Assembly (NCBI RefSeq): GCF_000150275.1
Contig: NW_002060948.1
Location: 5,684,241-5,748,240 of the forward strand
From: Trichoplax adhaerens
Taxonomy: Eukaryota; Placozoa; Uniplacotomia; Trichoplacea; Trichoplacidae
Direction of reading: 5' to 3'
DNA length: 64,000 nucleotides
This document shows positions 13,099 to 27,117 of this stretch, piece by piece. The notes beneath the pieces were generated by a model. It ran no database searches. It worked only from the letters and a program-made list of their open reading frames with translations, and had not been told where the DNA came from. The translations under genes were made by a program, and so were the position numbers. Positions within the stretch are counted from its first letter, which is position 1. Every line of letters begins with the position of its first letter.

Positions 13099-13150
13099 TA
13101 TAGCGTACCGAATTCAAATTCTCCATCAAATGTTGTAATTCTACGCTATA
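13099..13150. repeat. short inverted repeat
   Basis: TATAGCGTA at 13099-13107 pairs exactly with TACGCTATA at 13142-13150. GAATT next to the left arm is matched by AATTC next to the right. The total length is 52 bp. Confidence 0.5.
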
Positions 13151-16100
13151 GGTACTTCTGCTAGTCGTTACATTGAAAATGATGGCTGTTAACGATTCTT
13201 TGCCTGAAACCAGATACTTTTACTTTACGAACAAAATCACTTAAACCAACAAGCTAGAACTGAAAACTACCTTGCACGCTACACGTTACGCTCTTATGTC
13301 GTTTTGCAGCCGGAAGATTACAGACTATACAGTACCGATAAGATGATTGTTTACAGAATAAGTTTAGTCATAAACATCTCAACAATTTTAAAGACGTATT
13401 TTAATATCATCTTTTGATTATATTAAAAGCTTCAAGCAAAAATTCGGCTGTAAAATGCATAAGACTAATACCTACTGAACTGTTAATTAATTAAAAACTA
13501 AATATTATAAAATCATTGCGGTTTTATTTTTATTATACAAGATTCGCTTCGACTTTAAATGTAATCGCCTAAATTTTATTTGTTTAGCTTCGTAATTTTA
13601 AATACTGACCGGTGCAAAGCCAAGGTAGTATCTTTCATCGAGCTGTTGCGTAAGTCTCGCATACTTCTTAACTTTCTACGCGTACCTCAATTTATTCAAT
13701 AATTGTTTCGTATAATGTTTAATTTTGATATTTAAAATGAACACATTAAAATAAATCTTGTATTTTACAATATATTTAATTAGGCAATGAATGAATTTAA
13801 TACCTATGTTTTTATAAAATATGTTGGACATGCTAATAATTAAATCTTTAATACTAAAATAGTTTACGCTTACAAATATCTTTGAATAAAACCGTTAGAG
13901 AATATAGCAAATTTTTATCACCACGTATAGCTCTTACTTTAAGAAATTTTATTGATGAAGTTAGGCTTTTATCATCCAATAGCAGACCGTTAGATCTACC
14001 TTCTCTCTGATGCGGCTATGTCTTTTCTAGTCGCCTTGTTTACGAAAAATGTTTTTCAATTTTTTGTCAACGTTGAAAATTATCACACCATTTTTCATCT
14101 TAACTGCGATCATTTTAATAACGCTCGAGTTTCTAAAAATTTCCTACAATTTTGTGATTAACTAATTTTGAGTAAATTTTAGTTGTTCAGACATTATATT
14201 GTTATGATCGTTACGTTTAGTCGGAGCTCTGTAAGCAGTTCCAGCAGGTGAACTTCATTTCGACAGCATTAAGAAGTTCCTATATTTTTCTTACGAATCA
14301 TATTCACCATTTTGTATATCATTTACTGTGTACTATTCAATGTTTGAAACTCTTATTTGAGATTAAACGATGAACCAGTAATGAATGTTGAAAAATATTT
14401 GGTTTATCGTTTCTGTCATAATTACACTTCTGGCTCTAGGCGTCTTAGCAAACATAAGGTACAGTACTTTATTTCTATTCATTAAATGTATTAGTAATGT
14501 GGTTAAACGTAGTTGGAATCGGGTCATTTAGGCAATTTTAATGAGATGTCGTGACCTTATTATGAATTTATTAAATTACTTGAATGTGCAGTAAAATCGT
14601 AAAGACATCATTTATTCATCACCAGATACTACTTTAAATGAAATGTGGCGTTTTAAAGACTTTTTAATGTATTTTTATTGTGTAGTAATAAGTCCAATTA
14701 TGATTTTTCAGTAGAATAAACTTTTACTGCTAGCATTAAAGATTTTACTAATTGCGCAAAGAAAATTAAAAATTTACAATCTTTACATGTAAGCGTTGTA
14801 ATTAATTAAACCTTTACTAGGATATACTTCTGGTATAACATCGGATATCTTCAAATTTAAACAATTCAGTACTCTATCAAAAGTGATAATCGAACGATAA
14901 AATGAGAGTCTAGAAAGACTTCAGTAATATGTATTCTTATTTGGAAAAGCGATTTTATTAATATAGAAAGTAAGTACTTCATTCGAATAATAATAAAATA
15001 TTTTTATAATTTTATTTCTTCATTAATACCGACACTTCTTACTAATATTTATTACTTTCTTACATACGGCAGTCTTGCAGCACAATTTTATCCTAAAAAT
15101 TACGTTACTGAGTTACGGAATTTATCAAATATTAATCCAGTGAGAATTAAAAATAGTTTAATTAGCCTTGATGATTCACATTTAACGATGCTACTATTAA
15201 CATCTAGTGCATGGTGAGCTGTCATGATAGCAGCATAATAAAGCTAATTTAAATTTTATTGTTATAATTAAAAATCCTTTATTTTAAGATCTCCTTTGAC
15301 AAATTTATTTGCCTTTGATTGTTTACATAAGCAGAGTGGCATTTTCAGCTATCCAAATACAATTTATTTCATCATAGTTATTTCATATCGTAAAAATTGA
15401 TGATATGATTATCAATTATCCAATTTCAAAGTCATCAAAATATAGATCTTGTTTTCAGGCATTGAACACCATGATTCAATGAGGTTAATGCCTAGTACGT
15501 GCTACAATCGTTGTTTGATGCACGCGGGTATCAATGCTAAAATGAAATCGTCGGGATAACTTTGGGACGTTTAGATTCTGCTTTAGAGTACAGCATATCA
15601 CATTGATGCAAAAAGCTAGAAAAGTAGGAGGTTATGCAGTAATATTTGGGAAAGGTTTTGGTAATAATATTAGTACCTAATTTTAGTACCTCGGTTTCGT
15701 TGTCTTTCATAACTGGATAGTAAATGACACAATTCTTAACTCCTTTCATAAATGCAATATTAATTATTATAATAGGCTAATGGAAATTGTTTAGTAAAAT
15801 TGCAATACTATTGAGTAGATATCTAATAACGTATCTGATATGTAAATTCTTTGTAATTTAGTAATCTGTTAGCGATTAAAGGATAACCCTTACGTCTCAA
15901 AAATATGTTGTCTCTACGATACCAAAGAAGCAGCATGTATACTATACTCGGTCTAATTATCAAATTGTCATGATACTGAGGAAATGTAAATCCAGTTAAA
16001 GTTATATCTTAATTTTTATCATTCTTTGTTAGATAAGCTCATATCAATTTCTAAAGTTAAGATTAATCGCTTGGCATTGGGGTTACTTTATCTAATAGAT

Positions 16101-19100
16101 TTTAGCAAATGTACTATTTATCATCTAATCTAACCCATTGTGTCTCACTCCGTATACTTATACCTGTATATCAAGTTTGTGCTAACCAACTTTGTGTCTA
16201 AGTTGTTTTTATACTTTACCAAACTTTCAATAATCCTTTCTTAATTATTTATCGACTGTACGAGTATGCATTGTTTGATATCAATATTCATAGAGAGCGA
16301 AATTAACCTCACTAAAAAATTACTTTCCATTTCCAGTCCTTTATTGCAATTTAAATCGGCCTATCAGTTTTATACATTCTTTAAGCTCTCGAGTAATTAC
16401 AATTTTATTATGCATGGGATTTTCAGTTTTAGGGCTATCTAAAATTGAATCATTATCTTGCATTATTGTTAAATTTTTAATGTGTGATGACTGACGCAAA
16501 TTTAAATACGTGTATTTTTACCTCACTTACCTTTCTTTAATACATAATTATCATTAGGGTGACTGTGACGATATAATAGTTTTCTCTGTAGCTTCATTGA
16601 ATCAACTGTATATTCCCACTGATCATTATTGACATTCAATTACTGTTATATCTCGACGATAGGTATCTTATGCCAGTATTGACAATTTTAGAAATTGCAT
16701 TTAAGCTATCATCAATTATTTTGTCAAAATAGTTTTCTAGATTATGTCATCTGGATAATCTTGTTTCTTATCCACCTGGATTACCAAATTTGTTTTTGAC
16801 ACTAATATTCTATTGTTATATGAATTAGTGTATAGAAGATAATCTAGTATACTAAAAGTACTCTGTTTAAATTTTTTCAGCAGGTAATTTAATTGACTTT
16901 ATATGAACCTGGTTTCCATTTGACGTATCGTGCTGTGTTACAGCTAATATCAAAATGGCTTTGGCATTAGTCTAGGATACTGATATTTTTTTTGCTATTC
17001 TCATCAATTGTTTAAACTTATTTCCAATGCTAATCATTAATAATAGGCACTAGGAGAATGTCATTATTATCTTAAGCACATCTTATATCTAATTGATGAT
17101 AATAGCCAGCATGAACACGTGATAAGATGAATCTTGTGATAGGTATTGTTGAGATAGTCTATTTGTATTGGCTAATTAACAAATGGATAGATCGAGTATT
17201 TTCTTATTTGGCTCCTTAGCTCAATTCAATTACAGCACTTGTTCCATTTAAGGTTATAAACCGATCGATCGATCACGTTCTTCTATCTAGTATTCTATTC
17301 TTGCGCAATTTACCTTAGGACTTTGTTCATTTGTCTGTATATTCTTTTCTCTGGCTTCATGCAATCCTCCAGTTTCGTCGACCATAAATGGTAATATTAG
17401 TTTTGAAAAGAGAATCTTGTTTGGATCGATAGCTAAATAGTTATTGATATTATCTTATCACTGGCGATATAATGTTATATAAAATGGAAGTGGGTAATCG
17501 AGTTTACGGATAGTCGGTTGAGATCTCCTTGAAAGCCATATTGTGAATTGATCATCGTGAGGTAAGATTATAATTTATAATGCTCTGTGCTAGAAAAAAT
17601 AATTGAATACTAGTGATAACTACAATTACGAATATGATTCAAACACATTGATCTAGTTTGGATATTATTTTTGATGCTCTGTTGCTTAAACTGTTGATTT
17701 ATGAGATTATTTTTTAATTGATGCCCTGCTTGCAACTAAATCTTCGATAAGGTACGGGTAATCCTAATGATTCTGAATCTGTTTTTCAATACCAAAGGGG
17801 AACATACGCATATCATAGTAAATGGAATATGGCTATCAATTTCATTTATCTTTGCGTATTATTGATTAAACCGGCAGTTAGTCCATCTTGGTTACGATAC
17901 TTGTTTTAATTTTTGAGTGTATAAATCTAACGCGCATTGTCAACTTAATTAATTGACCCTAAGAGTAGCGAGAATAGGAATAATTAAGATCTTGTTATGT
18001 TTTCAAGCCTCATGAAGCTATTCAGAGATTTTGTATCATGCGTTCGCGAAATGCTTATATACTCGTATAAATAATGAGATAAGTTATAAATGAACTGATT
18101 GACCCTTTGCTATTTTTACAATATCTACAGCCAATAATGGCTTATTTTGCTTATAAGTTATTCGAAGAATATCTGTCAATCTGTAATAGAATAGAAAACC
18201 TAGAGTATTCTTCACTTTTTAGATTCATAAGACTATTACTGTCTATGTTGACTTTTAAAATGATGATAATAATATAATGCTTAGGGTATTTCGCAACTGA
18301 TAAGTTTGAGTTGTCATTCTGATCCAATTTCTTAACAAAACATCGTTCTTTACCAATATGGAAAAGTCTATTCCTAAGCAATAAGAAAAATTCAAAACTA
18401 CCTTACAACGTTACGAACAAATTTACGGCATTTTAAATTTGTAAGATGGCAGGGGCGCATGCACATTGCTATCTAATAAGACTAGTTTTGTTTTAGAATT
18501 TTTTCCTGCCTATTGGAATAGTCTTGTACCGATGCAAATTGTATGACAGTATCGACAGCTTAGTAATGTATTCAAAACATGGAGAAATATTCTATAAAAT
18601 GGAAGAAAATGTGCGAGTGATTTCTTTATTTCATTTCTTAGTGTATTATCGAGCTTAAAATTTTGAAATCTATCGTAACATGTACGGTACATAAAATTCC
18701 TTATCCAGTATTGATAAGTAAAATAAATATACTCCATTCTTCGATATTTTCTATCAATCTTATTATAACAATGTTATTTTGTATAAATTCAATCTTGTCT
18801 AGTACATTTTACTGGAAAGTCTATAGTTCTTGTAGGTCTGATTCTAGTGACAACTAGACATTTTGTTATCAATTCTATAACATTGGCCGTGGGCGTAGTT
18901 GCTGCGTAACAGAAACAGAATGAATTTCTTTTTCTAATACTGTACTTTCAAATCCTTTTTAAGCTTGAGCTGTGATCAATAGATCCATGCCCCTATCAAT
19001 AGCTTATGAATCTTAAATATTTTGCGATCAAGCATTAGCAAATGTATTTTTCATCAACATGTAGATTGTAGAATTTACCTTTCGAAAAAGCTGAGCTATT

Positions 19101-20394
19101 TGAAAAATTAGCGTATTTTTTAAGTTATTATAAGGTCAACTTTAAAAAGAATCAAACACAAACAAAGGAAGAACTCTTTACTCTTTAAATTCAATTTGTA
19201 CATTGTTATGAGAGATGAATTATCGCCTTCTCCTAATCACCAATACAATTTCAAATGATCATAACTAGACTTATTTCTAGGAACCGCTTGAAATGACCGG
19301 ATAGTAATTGAATTTAATATACGTCGATTGGATAAATTTATAGCATCTGTTACTATTATACCTACACGGGAATAATGGATTTCTTTGAGGGTAATCATTC
19401 ACTGAGCATCATACATTGACATCAATTATTTCACTTTGATTTATATAGTAGTGACAATTGATGTAAATGAAGAGAACGGTTGCGAAACGTTTAAAATGTC
19501 AAAAGTTGACTAGGTCGTCGTTGCTATTCAACTAGGGGAAAAGTCCTGTATTAAAATAGCCATTTTCTTCTCAATAGCATTGATTTTGTAATAATCTACT
19601 GGCACTAACTAATACCGAATATTAATTATTGAAGAATTTGGATACTTTGAATGACTATATAACATTCAATGCAATATCATCTCACATCACCTTTAGTATA
19701 CATGTTTTAATAGCACACGAGTTTTCTGCATTTACGATCGAAATAATATGCCGAAAAGATCAGATTTAGATAACACTATTTTAGATAGAAACTGACAGAT
19801 CTATTAGTTTGAATTCTTTTGATAGAAAATAAACTCCAGATCGAAGGATTTAGTAGTAAGTTATCGCATGCACGATCAAATTGTCAAGACTACTCGGCCA
19901 ACTTCAATGCGTCGTTTTCTTCTCTCAACAGTACGGTAGCTATTAATCGGTCATAGGGATTATTTAGGCTAGATTCTGTAAACACGTCAATTTCTAACTG
20001 CAAGAATTTACAAATTTATCATAATGAAATAGCACTTCTCTTTACGATAAAGTTTCGCAATGAATTTGCTACACAAATAGCTACTGTTTTTTAACACCAG
20101 TGGCCATCAATATAATCGCAGAATTTAGTTAAACTACGTTAGTAAACTGTCTATTTCTTATTGGAAAGAACATATGGCTGCATTAATGATTTGGAGACGT
20201 AACTTGGATTCATTTAATCTAATGCTCATCTTCGAATAATCACATCAACATTTAGTATGGTAAAATTGCTTACAGATAAGGATTTCACTCTGTATAAATG
20301 AAATTAATCAAAATTATTTAACTGAAAGATTATTTAAGTTTACACAAGTCTACACCATATATACCGTATAGGCGTATACTGTACAGGGGTCTAA

Positions 20395-20460
20395 TGCTTA
20401 GATAACCGTCAGTAAAGCGACGGGAGTTTGCACTAGTATATCTCTAAATTACATTAAAAA
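20395..20460 (+). repeat. dispersed repeat fragment, inverted partner at 63215-63275
   Basis: The segment ACCGTCAGTAAAGCGACGGG and the following AGTTTGCACTAGT recur in reverse complement at about 63229-63270 with only a few mismatches over roughly 40 bp. Similarity fades on both sides. Confidence 0.6.
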
Positions 20461-22227
20461 ATCAGGTATAGTTTCATGATTAAGATCCTACAGTATTATC
20501 TAGTATATGTACCATTGTAATCTTGGAATAAATATATCAGATCCCTTAAGTATTGAATCTTTATCCAATAGTAGTTCAAGATCTCGAATTATTTAAAACT
20601 AATCTTTCAATAGTTACTTTGTCTAAGTTAAGATCGCTACTAAATTGATGATGTACTTGCAGATAGCAAAAGTTGGATGTTTTTATTAAGTTGTAAGGTA
20701 TCGATTTATATTACAATTTCCGCCGCGTTTGTATTACTGTAGAATCTATCAACACTAAATCGATGACAATATTCGCTGTTCTTGATAATAAGTTACTCGT
20801 ATTTAGATTTAAGATGTTACGAGAATTTACGATGTTAATATAATTCGTTCATTAGCTAATATCGATTCTTGTACTTAGTTTTACAATTTTGGAACTGTTA
20901 AAAGTTGTTGATACAGTTCCAATTACTAACAATTACATTTGATGAGACATTGATGGAAGAAGGATCTGAATGTGATTGGTCTAGGTATCAATCTTGCTAA
21001 TTTGCGATTTTATTGTGTTCTTTTAATATACTTGACTGTCTTTCAGTTATATAGAGGTCGGTTCAGTAATTTATTCTATGTTTAAAATAAATTTAGTGAT
21101 TATAAAATAAAGTTATTAGAATGGATTTGTTCGATAGTGTCCACATTATCGAATGAACGTTCTTCTTATCTAATCAAATTATCAAATCGATAGTAAGCTT
21201 CAATTTGTATCCTTGAGATGGAAATAACCTATTCCCAAGCCTGAAATTAATAAGTTTCATCGGTAGCATTGATGGACCCATTTTAATTCTTAAGAATGAA
21301 TGATACTTGAGATATGTAATGGAGTTGACTAATTTTCGATGTTATTTACTTTATATTAGTGATAACGTAACCTTAAAACCTTGTTTCTGCTAGTGAAAAA
21401 TATTTGAGACATCGTACTGTTGGATGAAACATTGTATAGCAGGTTGGCTGTCAGCAGTTAAGACTAGTACCAACTAAATGAATAACAGGCTTTCAATCTT
21501 ATAGCCTAAGTTACGACAGATTCTTACAACATTAGATCGCTTAATTCCATTACAAAAGAAAATTACATGGAATTATAAGTAAATCAAGAGGAGTCTAGAA
21601 GAAAATTGTATTGTATAGATTCCTGATAGAAATGAAAACATAATAAACATTAAACAGTCGATGCAACACACCATAAGTATTTCTTCTTAATTTTTTCTGT
21701 TGATGAGATAATAGTAAGTTCGCCATTGGATCGAGAGCTTCTTCATGCTAAATAACCTCTAGTAATGAAATTATACTGAATTATTGAGATAAAAATAGTG
21801 AGCAGTGCTCTTAGATATGACATCTTAATTCAATAGAGAATTCATACTAAAGAGAAAAGAAGTAATAAGTTTAATAGAATAATGGGTTTTCACATGGTAG
21901 TATTTATGTTCCACTGCATAATGACAGCGAATAAACTTCACTTGTTGCTCCGCATTATGCTCTCTGGATGGGTCTAATTTTAAATTATTGAACGTTCAGT
22001 GGAGAAATATAGATGCTCCTACCAATGTTGGAGTTTTCAATACCGATCAACTTAAACTCAATCTCTAAGTTAAACTCTAACTTCAATTTAATAGTCAACC
22101 AAGATATAGTTATTATATTATTAATTGCATCCTGATGATTCCTAACTACATTTTTAATTTATTATAGTCTTGTTATAGAATTATTAGTGACTTGGCGATT
22201 TATGATAACTTGTTACAAAATTATTTT

Positions 22228-22698
22228 CTCTACTAAGCCAAATACAACTAGTGAAAGACTTCTAGAAAGAACAACCAGATAGTCTAATATCAATTGCTTT
22301 TATGCTCTCCGCAGCCTTCGCAGCTACAACCAGCATAGCAACATTTTACCTTATTTTATACATAATCGAGTAAATATTAGTAACATCATTTTATAGCGAA
22401 CCATTATTAGTCCAATATGGAAACGATTACAGTATTTTCGTAGACATTATTCCTACCACTCAAAGTACAATGAACTAAGCATATCCTAATATATAATTTA
22501 CAGTTCTATTGTGACCTTTACAGCTTATTAGTAGCTCAACATCTTACTGTATATAGTCATCCGCACTCTAGCATAGAGTCTACCATAACAGTGTATAATT
22601 ATGGGCTACTAAATATATCATAAGATAGATATAGAAACGACACTATCGTGTATCATATTTAACATGGCTACTAGTCTTCAATCATAGTACTAAGTTAC
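22228..22698 (+). repeat. 470-bp dispersed repeat, copy 1
   Basis: Aligns along its whole length with 42008-42475 in the same orientation, roughly three quarters identical by eye. Shared blocks are AGACTTCTAGAA, TTCGCAGCTACAA, TTTTACCTTATTTTA, CGTAGACATTATTC, ACAGTTCTATT, CTCTAGCATAGAGTCT and ACTAAGTTAC. There is no long open frame and no terminal inverted repeat. Confidence 0.75.
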
Positions 22699-24143
22699 TC
22701 TACACTAGTACATTATAAACAAGGTTTGAGCGGAATCATAACAAGTTCATTAAGGAAATAGAATATGAGAGCAATAGATCTGGGGTGTCTAATGTTAAGA
22801 ATAATATTCCAAATGCACATGCCAAAAACGTTGCTTTTGAAGTACCGTATGTCGCTCAGTGATTCGGTATTATTTTAATATCATTCAATATTTGCACACT
22901 AAAATATTAGAATGTTATTGAATTAATGGATAAACACTTTACACCCTATATGCATTACAGGCGTTCTAGAAGGAATTTTAATCTAATAAAGCACACTGTT
23001 GTGCTATGGGGTCGACATTAGAACCAATAACCGTATCTTATAATTTAGCTAATTGACATATCAACTAAATTTCAATAATAATTTGTTCTTGCTTTATTTA
23101 ATGTAAAAGGAATTGATAAAGAAAGAAAATTTAATGGAAAAATATGAATATAGTTACATTTTAGCTATTAGATTTTTATGATTATTGATTACCTATAATG
23201 AATATCAGATAAAGCAAAAGGAAATAAATGATTCGCAGATGAATTTGTCTGTTGATATATTGAGTACAGCACTTAATAATTGATATATCGAACGGATGTA
23301 GAGACTTGACGAACATAGAAGAACTGTAGATGAAAAAGCCAATAAAGTGTATAGAACTAGAGTATGTAGATTTATACGTAAAGGTACAATAATTCATATA
23401 TGAGTATAGTAGATGTTTTTAAGTAGTAGCCGCTATACTAATAATTTAGACGTTATACTTAAATATTTATGTGGTCATTGCCTTTAATGTACATTTAAAC
23501 AAATTTAAAATGGGAGTAGATAAATACGGGCTATGTGTCGATAGTATAATTTATGAGTGTCATATACTGCAGATATTTTATAGAATATTAGCCTACAAGT
23601 TATGCATGTTACAGTAGGTTTGATTACTTTAGGTGTAAGTTTTCCGATAATTATCTTGCAGTAAACCAGTAAAATCCCATTAAACTGCATTCAGAAATAA
23701 ACACAAATACAATAAGTAACAGAAGTACAAGATTTTTTACTTTAATAATTAATCTTTAATATCTCAATGTCATGCACCGGAATCACATGACTAGCAATTT
23801 TTATAATGTTTGCATGGTAATTTACAATTTTTTACCTTATTAGTAATGAACTGCACTTAAATACAAATGTATTTTAGTCTTAATAAAATATATAGTATTA
23901 AATTAGCAATAAAAAAAAAGAAAAATTATGTTACTTAATATAAAAGATGTAGTTGAGGGGTTAGCTTGATAAGCCATAGATTGACTACTGTGGACGCAAT
24001 TCTACACATCCTAAATTAGCTATCAACATTTGATTCACGCTTTAGACGAAAGAAAATAATTTTAATCCTTACTAACGCAACAATACTACATCCGCGGCAG
24101 CGAATAGACAAAAGTAGAGCTTGGATTAATTTTTTATTTGGAA

Positions 24144-27117
24144 ATGAATAGCCCGAATAGTGTTCGCTTGAAACTGGTGCCTAAAGGCTACAGGGAAATT
24201 AAGATCAAGGGCATACCAGCTAGCAATTATATGAAAAGATTACTTCAGTTTAATATTACTACAACCGCTACCGCTGTTGTCATGATTGTTATTGCTGCCA
24301 TAATGTTACATGATCCTAATGCTGTTATTCATACCCTTGGAGTGATATCGGTTGGCCATTGCTTTTTGGTTGGAATACCGGTAAGTTCATACATTCAGCT
24401 AACATAGAACAGAGTAAATAATTGGTTATATGAATCGGTTAGCATTATTTTATGATCACTTTATGGAAGATAGGTCAGTTTAGTATTTGTACTATGGTGA
24501 AAATTTATGCTTTTAAGGTCTTGAAAGGTTAGATTAACTACTAAGCTCTTAAACAAATACGGAGGTAATAAATTCTCCGCTGATCATCACATATGCTTAC
24601 GGCTAGAGTAAAATTTGTCACTCTATCATTCTATACTTCTTCTAGAACCTCTGACTAGAGCAAAAGTTAGAGTAGAATTTTCTTTTTTAATTTCCTTTCA
24701 ATACCGATTGTTTTTAATACTCACTGCTGCATGAAAGAAGAGTATCATTATTTTTGTCAAATCTGTGTTGCCTTGAATTCAAACGCAAATTGGATTTTAA
24801 TTACTGTAAGGTCATACAAATAGTTAATTCAGATTATAAATGTGGCCGATACTCTTAGCAATAGTACTTTGAGATCCAATTTCTAAAGATTGAAATTGTT
24901 ATATAGTTTCCGAAAATTTCATTTTTAAATTTTAAGGAGTTTAAAACAAGGCAATATTTCTATCAAATGCCTGCTTGGAGGCTCACGTTTAGTTTATACG
25001 CTTCACCAGACTTTGATTCTATGCATATCATATCCGTAATTCACTGTAATGCAGTTTCGTTGCAATTTTTCTATGGCATTTTACCGATTAATAATAAATA
25101 AATGATGCTGGAAACTATCGACTTATCAATTGAAGACTGGGATACTCTAAAGATTAACGCGTTGAAATAATCTTCTTTCGTTTTTACCGCAGGTTTTAAT
25201 CTCTAACTTTATTGGATTAATTATTGGAGGCAGTAATCACTTCAAAAGATCATGGGTAAATAATTTTAGGTCCATTTTAATAACTTAATGTTAAATGAAA
25301 TTTGGTCACGGACGTAAAAATTCTTTTTATATAGTCACAGTCAATATTCTACAATAGCAGATAAAGGAATCAGTCATTAAAGTACCTTAAAGATTCATAA
25401 AGATCGCATTATCTAAGATTACTTATGAATGTCCGTCCAAAAAGTACTATTTGATAATAAATTGTATTATTAGTCATTGTATAAGAAGGTTCAACCATAA
25501 CGTTAAGTAAATATTAAGCTATACATAGTATTTGATCGTTGGATGATAATTTCCTAGAGATCGCATACGGTTAGAGGTCTTGCTATAGTATTACTACGCA
25601 ATTGAGGCAAAGAATTAGGATTGGTTAGCCAATAATTTATCTTAGAGAAGTGATTAAAATGAGCTAAACGTCATCAAATTACTGCTTGTTACTACATAAT
25701 CAAAACCAGAAACTTTTAAAATAAAAGAACTAGTATATTTATAGATCATCCAGTTGCCAATTCACTAGTAGAACGGAAATACTAACATTATTGTACTTTA
25801 TTAAACAGTTATAATTCATAAAGTAGTTCTAATCGTTGCGAATGAAAATATGTTCAAATTAAAAATTTTGAATTTCAATTTAACTTTCTGACCATACTTT
25901 TGAATATACTTTAGAACATATAGCATACAAAATTAGTATCGCGTAGTATAATTTTGTAGCACCTTTTCATATAATATTGCTAAATGAAATTATACTATAA
26001 AGCATAATAAAACTGAGATATTTAACGTAGTATAACTGTTTGTTAGATATAAGTAGATGCCTTTTAATGGCGAGTCAGTCATGTCATGCAAGTAATTAAA
26101 CATTTAAAAGTAATTAAAAATGGAACAAGTATTGGTGTAGTTATGTTTTCTTTGTAGCAAATCTCTCTGTAATTTGTGGTAGTGTCATAGATTCCGTTGT
26201 TGCGAGAATTAAATATTATTATCACGAGTATATCCTTTTCATGTTATAGTATGAGCAAAATTTCATATCCTTTATACGTATCTGGAAGTATTTGACCTCT
26301 GCTAATCTCATTTACACATTCTCTTCCAGATGAAATGTTATTTTAATACATTTCAGTTTTCACGACTCTTAAGTATATTATTTGGTATCAATATTAGAAC
26401 AACAGATAAATTTTTAACACTTGCACTATTAACTAAAGCATAAAATTCTTGGGATATTGCTATGATAGGTAAAATTCCATTCCGTTGTAGTTTTTATGAC
26501 AATAATGGCCATTATTGGAGGTTTGGTGATGGTGATTATTAATTTATCAAGGCTACACCTAATACCAGAGTATATACAAAGTCGAGATGGTGCTCAGCTC
26601 GTTAATATTCGATCGATGAAAATTGGTACAGAAATAATTAATATTATGTCAATGTGTGCCTATGTCAGTTATGCCATGATATTTTGCCAGATCTTAAAAG
26701 TATATCGGAAACTTTATATTTATTATTCAAGGCATCAAATCGCAAAATTACCGGTAATTAAAACTGATCATAGATCACATAGTAAATATATTCTGGAACT
26801 ACTCACACAACTTTCACTTAACTTTTATATAACTATTTCACTTGTTCTTATGTATTCGGTATATAGCGATTGCAAGCGGTATAAGGTTGGAAAATTCGAG
26901 AAAAAATTGAAGATGCTTCTGATTGTTTATTACTTGCGTTTTATGAGTAATGAAATCATCCAAATGATAATGATTACTATTTTGACGAATTTGCATCGAA
27001 AATAGCTGATTTTACTCTCACTGGTATTCTAAATTCACTTTTCGTACAATAGTTAAAAAGGAATTTATATATTTAAGCGATGCTCGACACATTTCTTCCT
27101 TTTAGAATTGCAACTGA
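24144..27117 (+). CDS. tetraspan membrane protein, CD20/MS4A-like plan (gene B)
   Basis: Exons, all phase 0: 24144-24380, 25193-25255, 26469-26753 and probably 27106-27117. The ATG at 24144 is chosen as the first in frame. Exon 1 (79 residues) holds a basic N-terminus, TM1 at about 39-54 and GHCFLVGIP at the start of TM2. Exon 2 encodes VLISNFIGLIIGG and eight more residues. Exon 3 starts VKFH, as gene D starts IKIH, with TM3 at about 107-124 and TM4 at about 150-169. The tail exon after TTTCTTCCTTTTAG would add only NCN, so the protein is about 198 residues. Both outer-loop cysteines of the family are absent (HDPNA in place of PCP). Without splicing at 26754 the frame stays open to 27005, adding 84 residues. 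Confidence 0.75.

Larger units (their letters stand above)
10924..24143. other. long intergenic stretch without a supportable gene
   Basis: About 13 kb with only chance-length open frames on either strand. It holds a TATA-like TATAAAAAGG at 11117, the duplicated TATA segment at 12206-12682, an inverted repeat at 13099-13150, one arm of a dispersed inverted repeat near 20395 and one copy of a 470-bp dispersed repeat at 22228. Minus-strand donor-like sites near 13269, 16530 and 18402 are noted but no gene model could be built. Confidence 0.35.

Noticed and set aside
16531-16618. Minus-strand segment before a gtaagt donor, with HSHPNDNYVLKK
   Set aside because: A single short open segment with a weak acceptor and no partner exon; kept only as a note.
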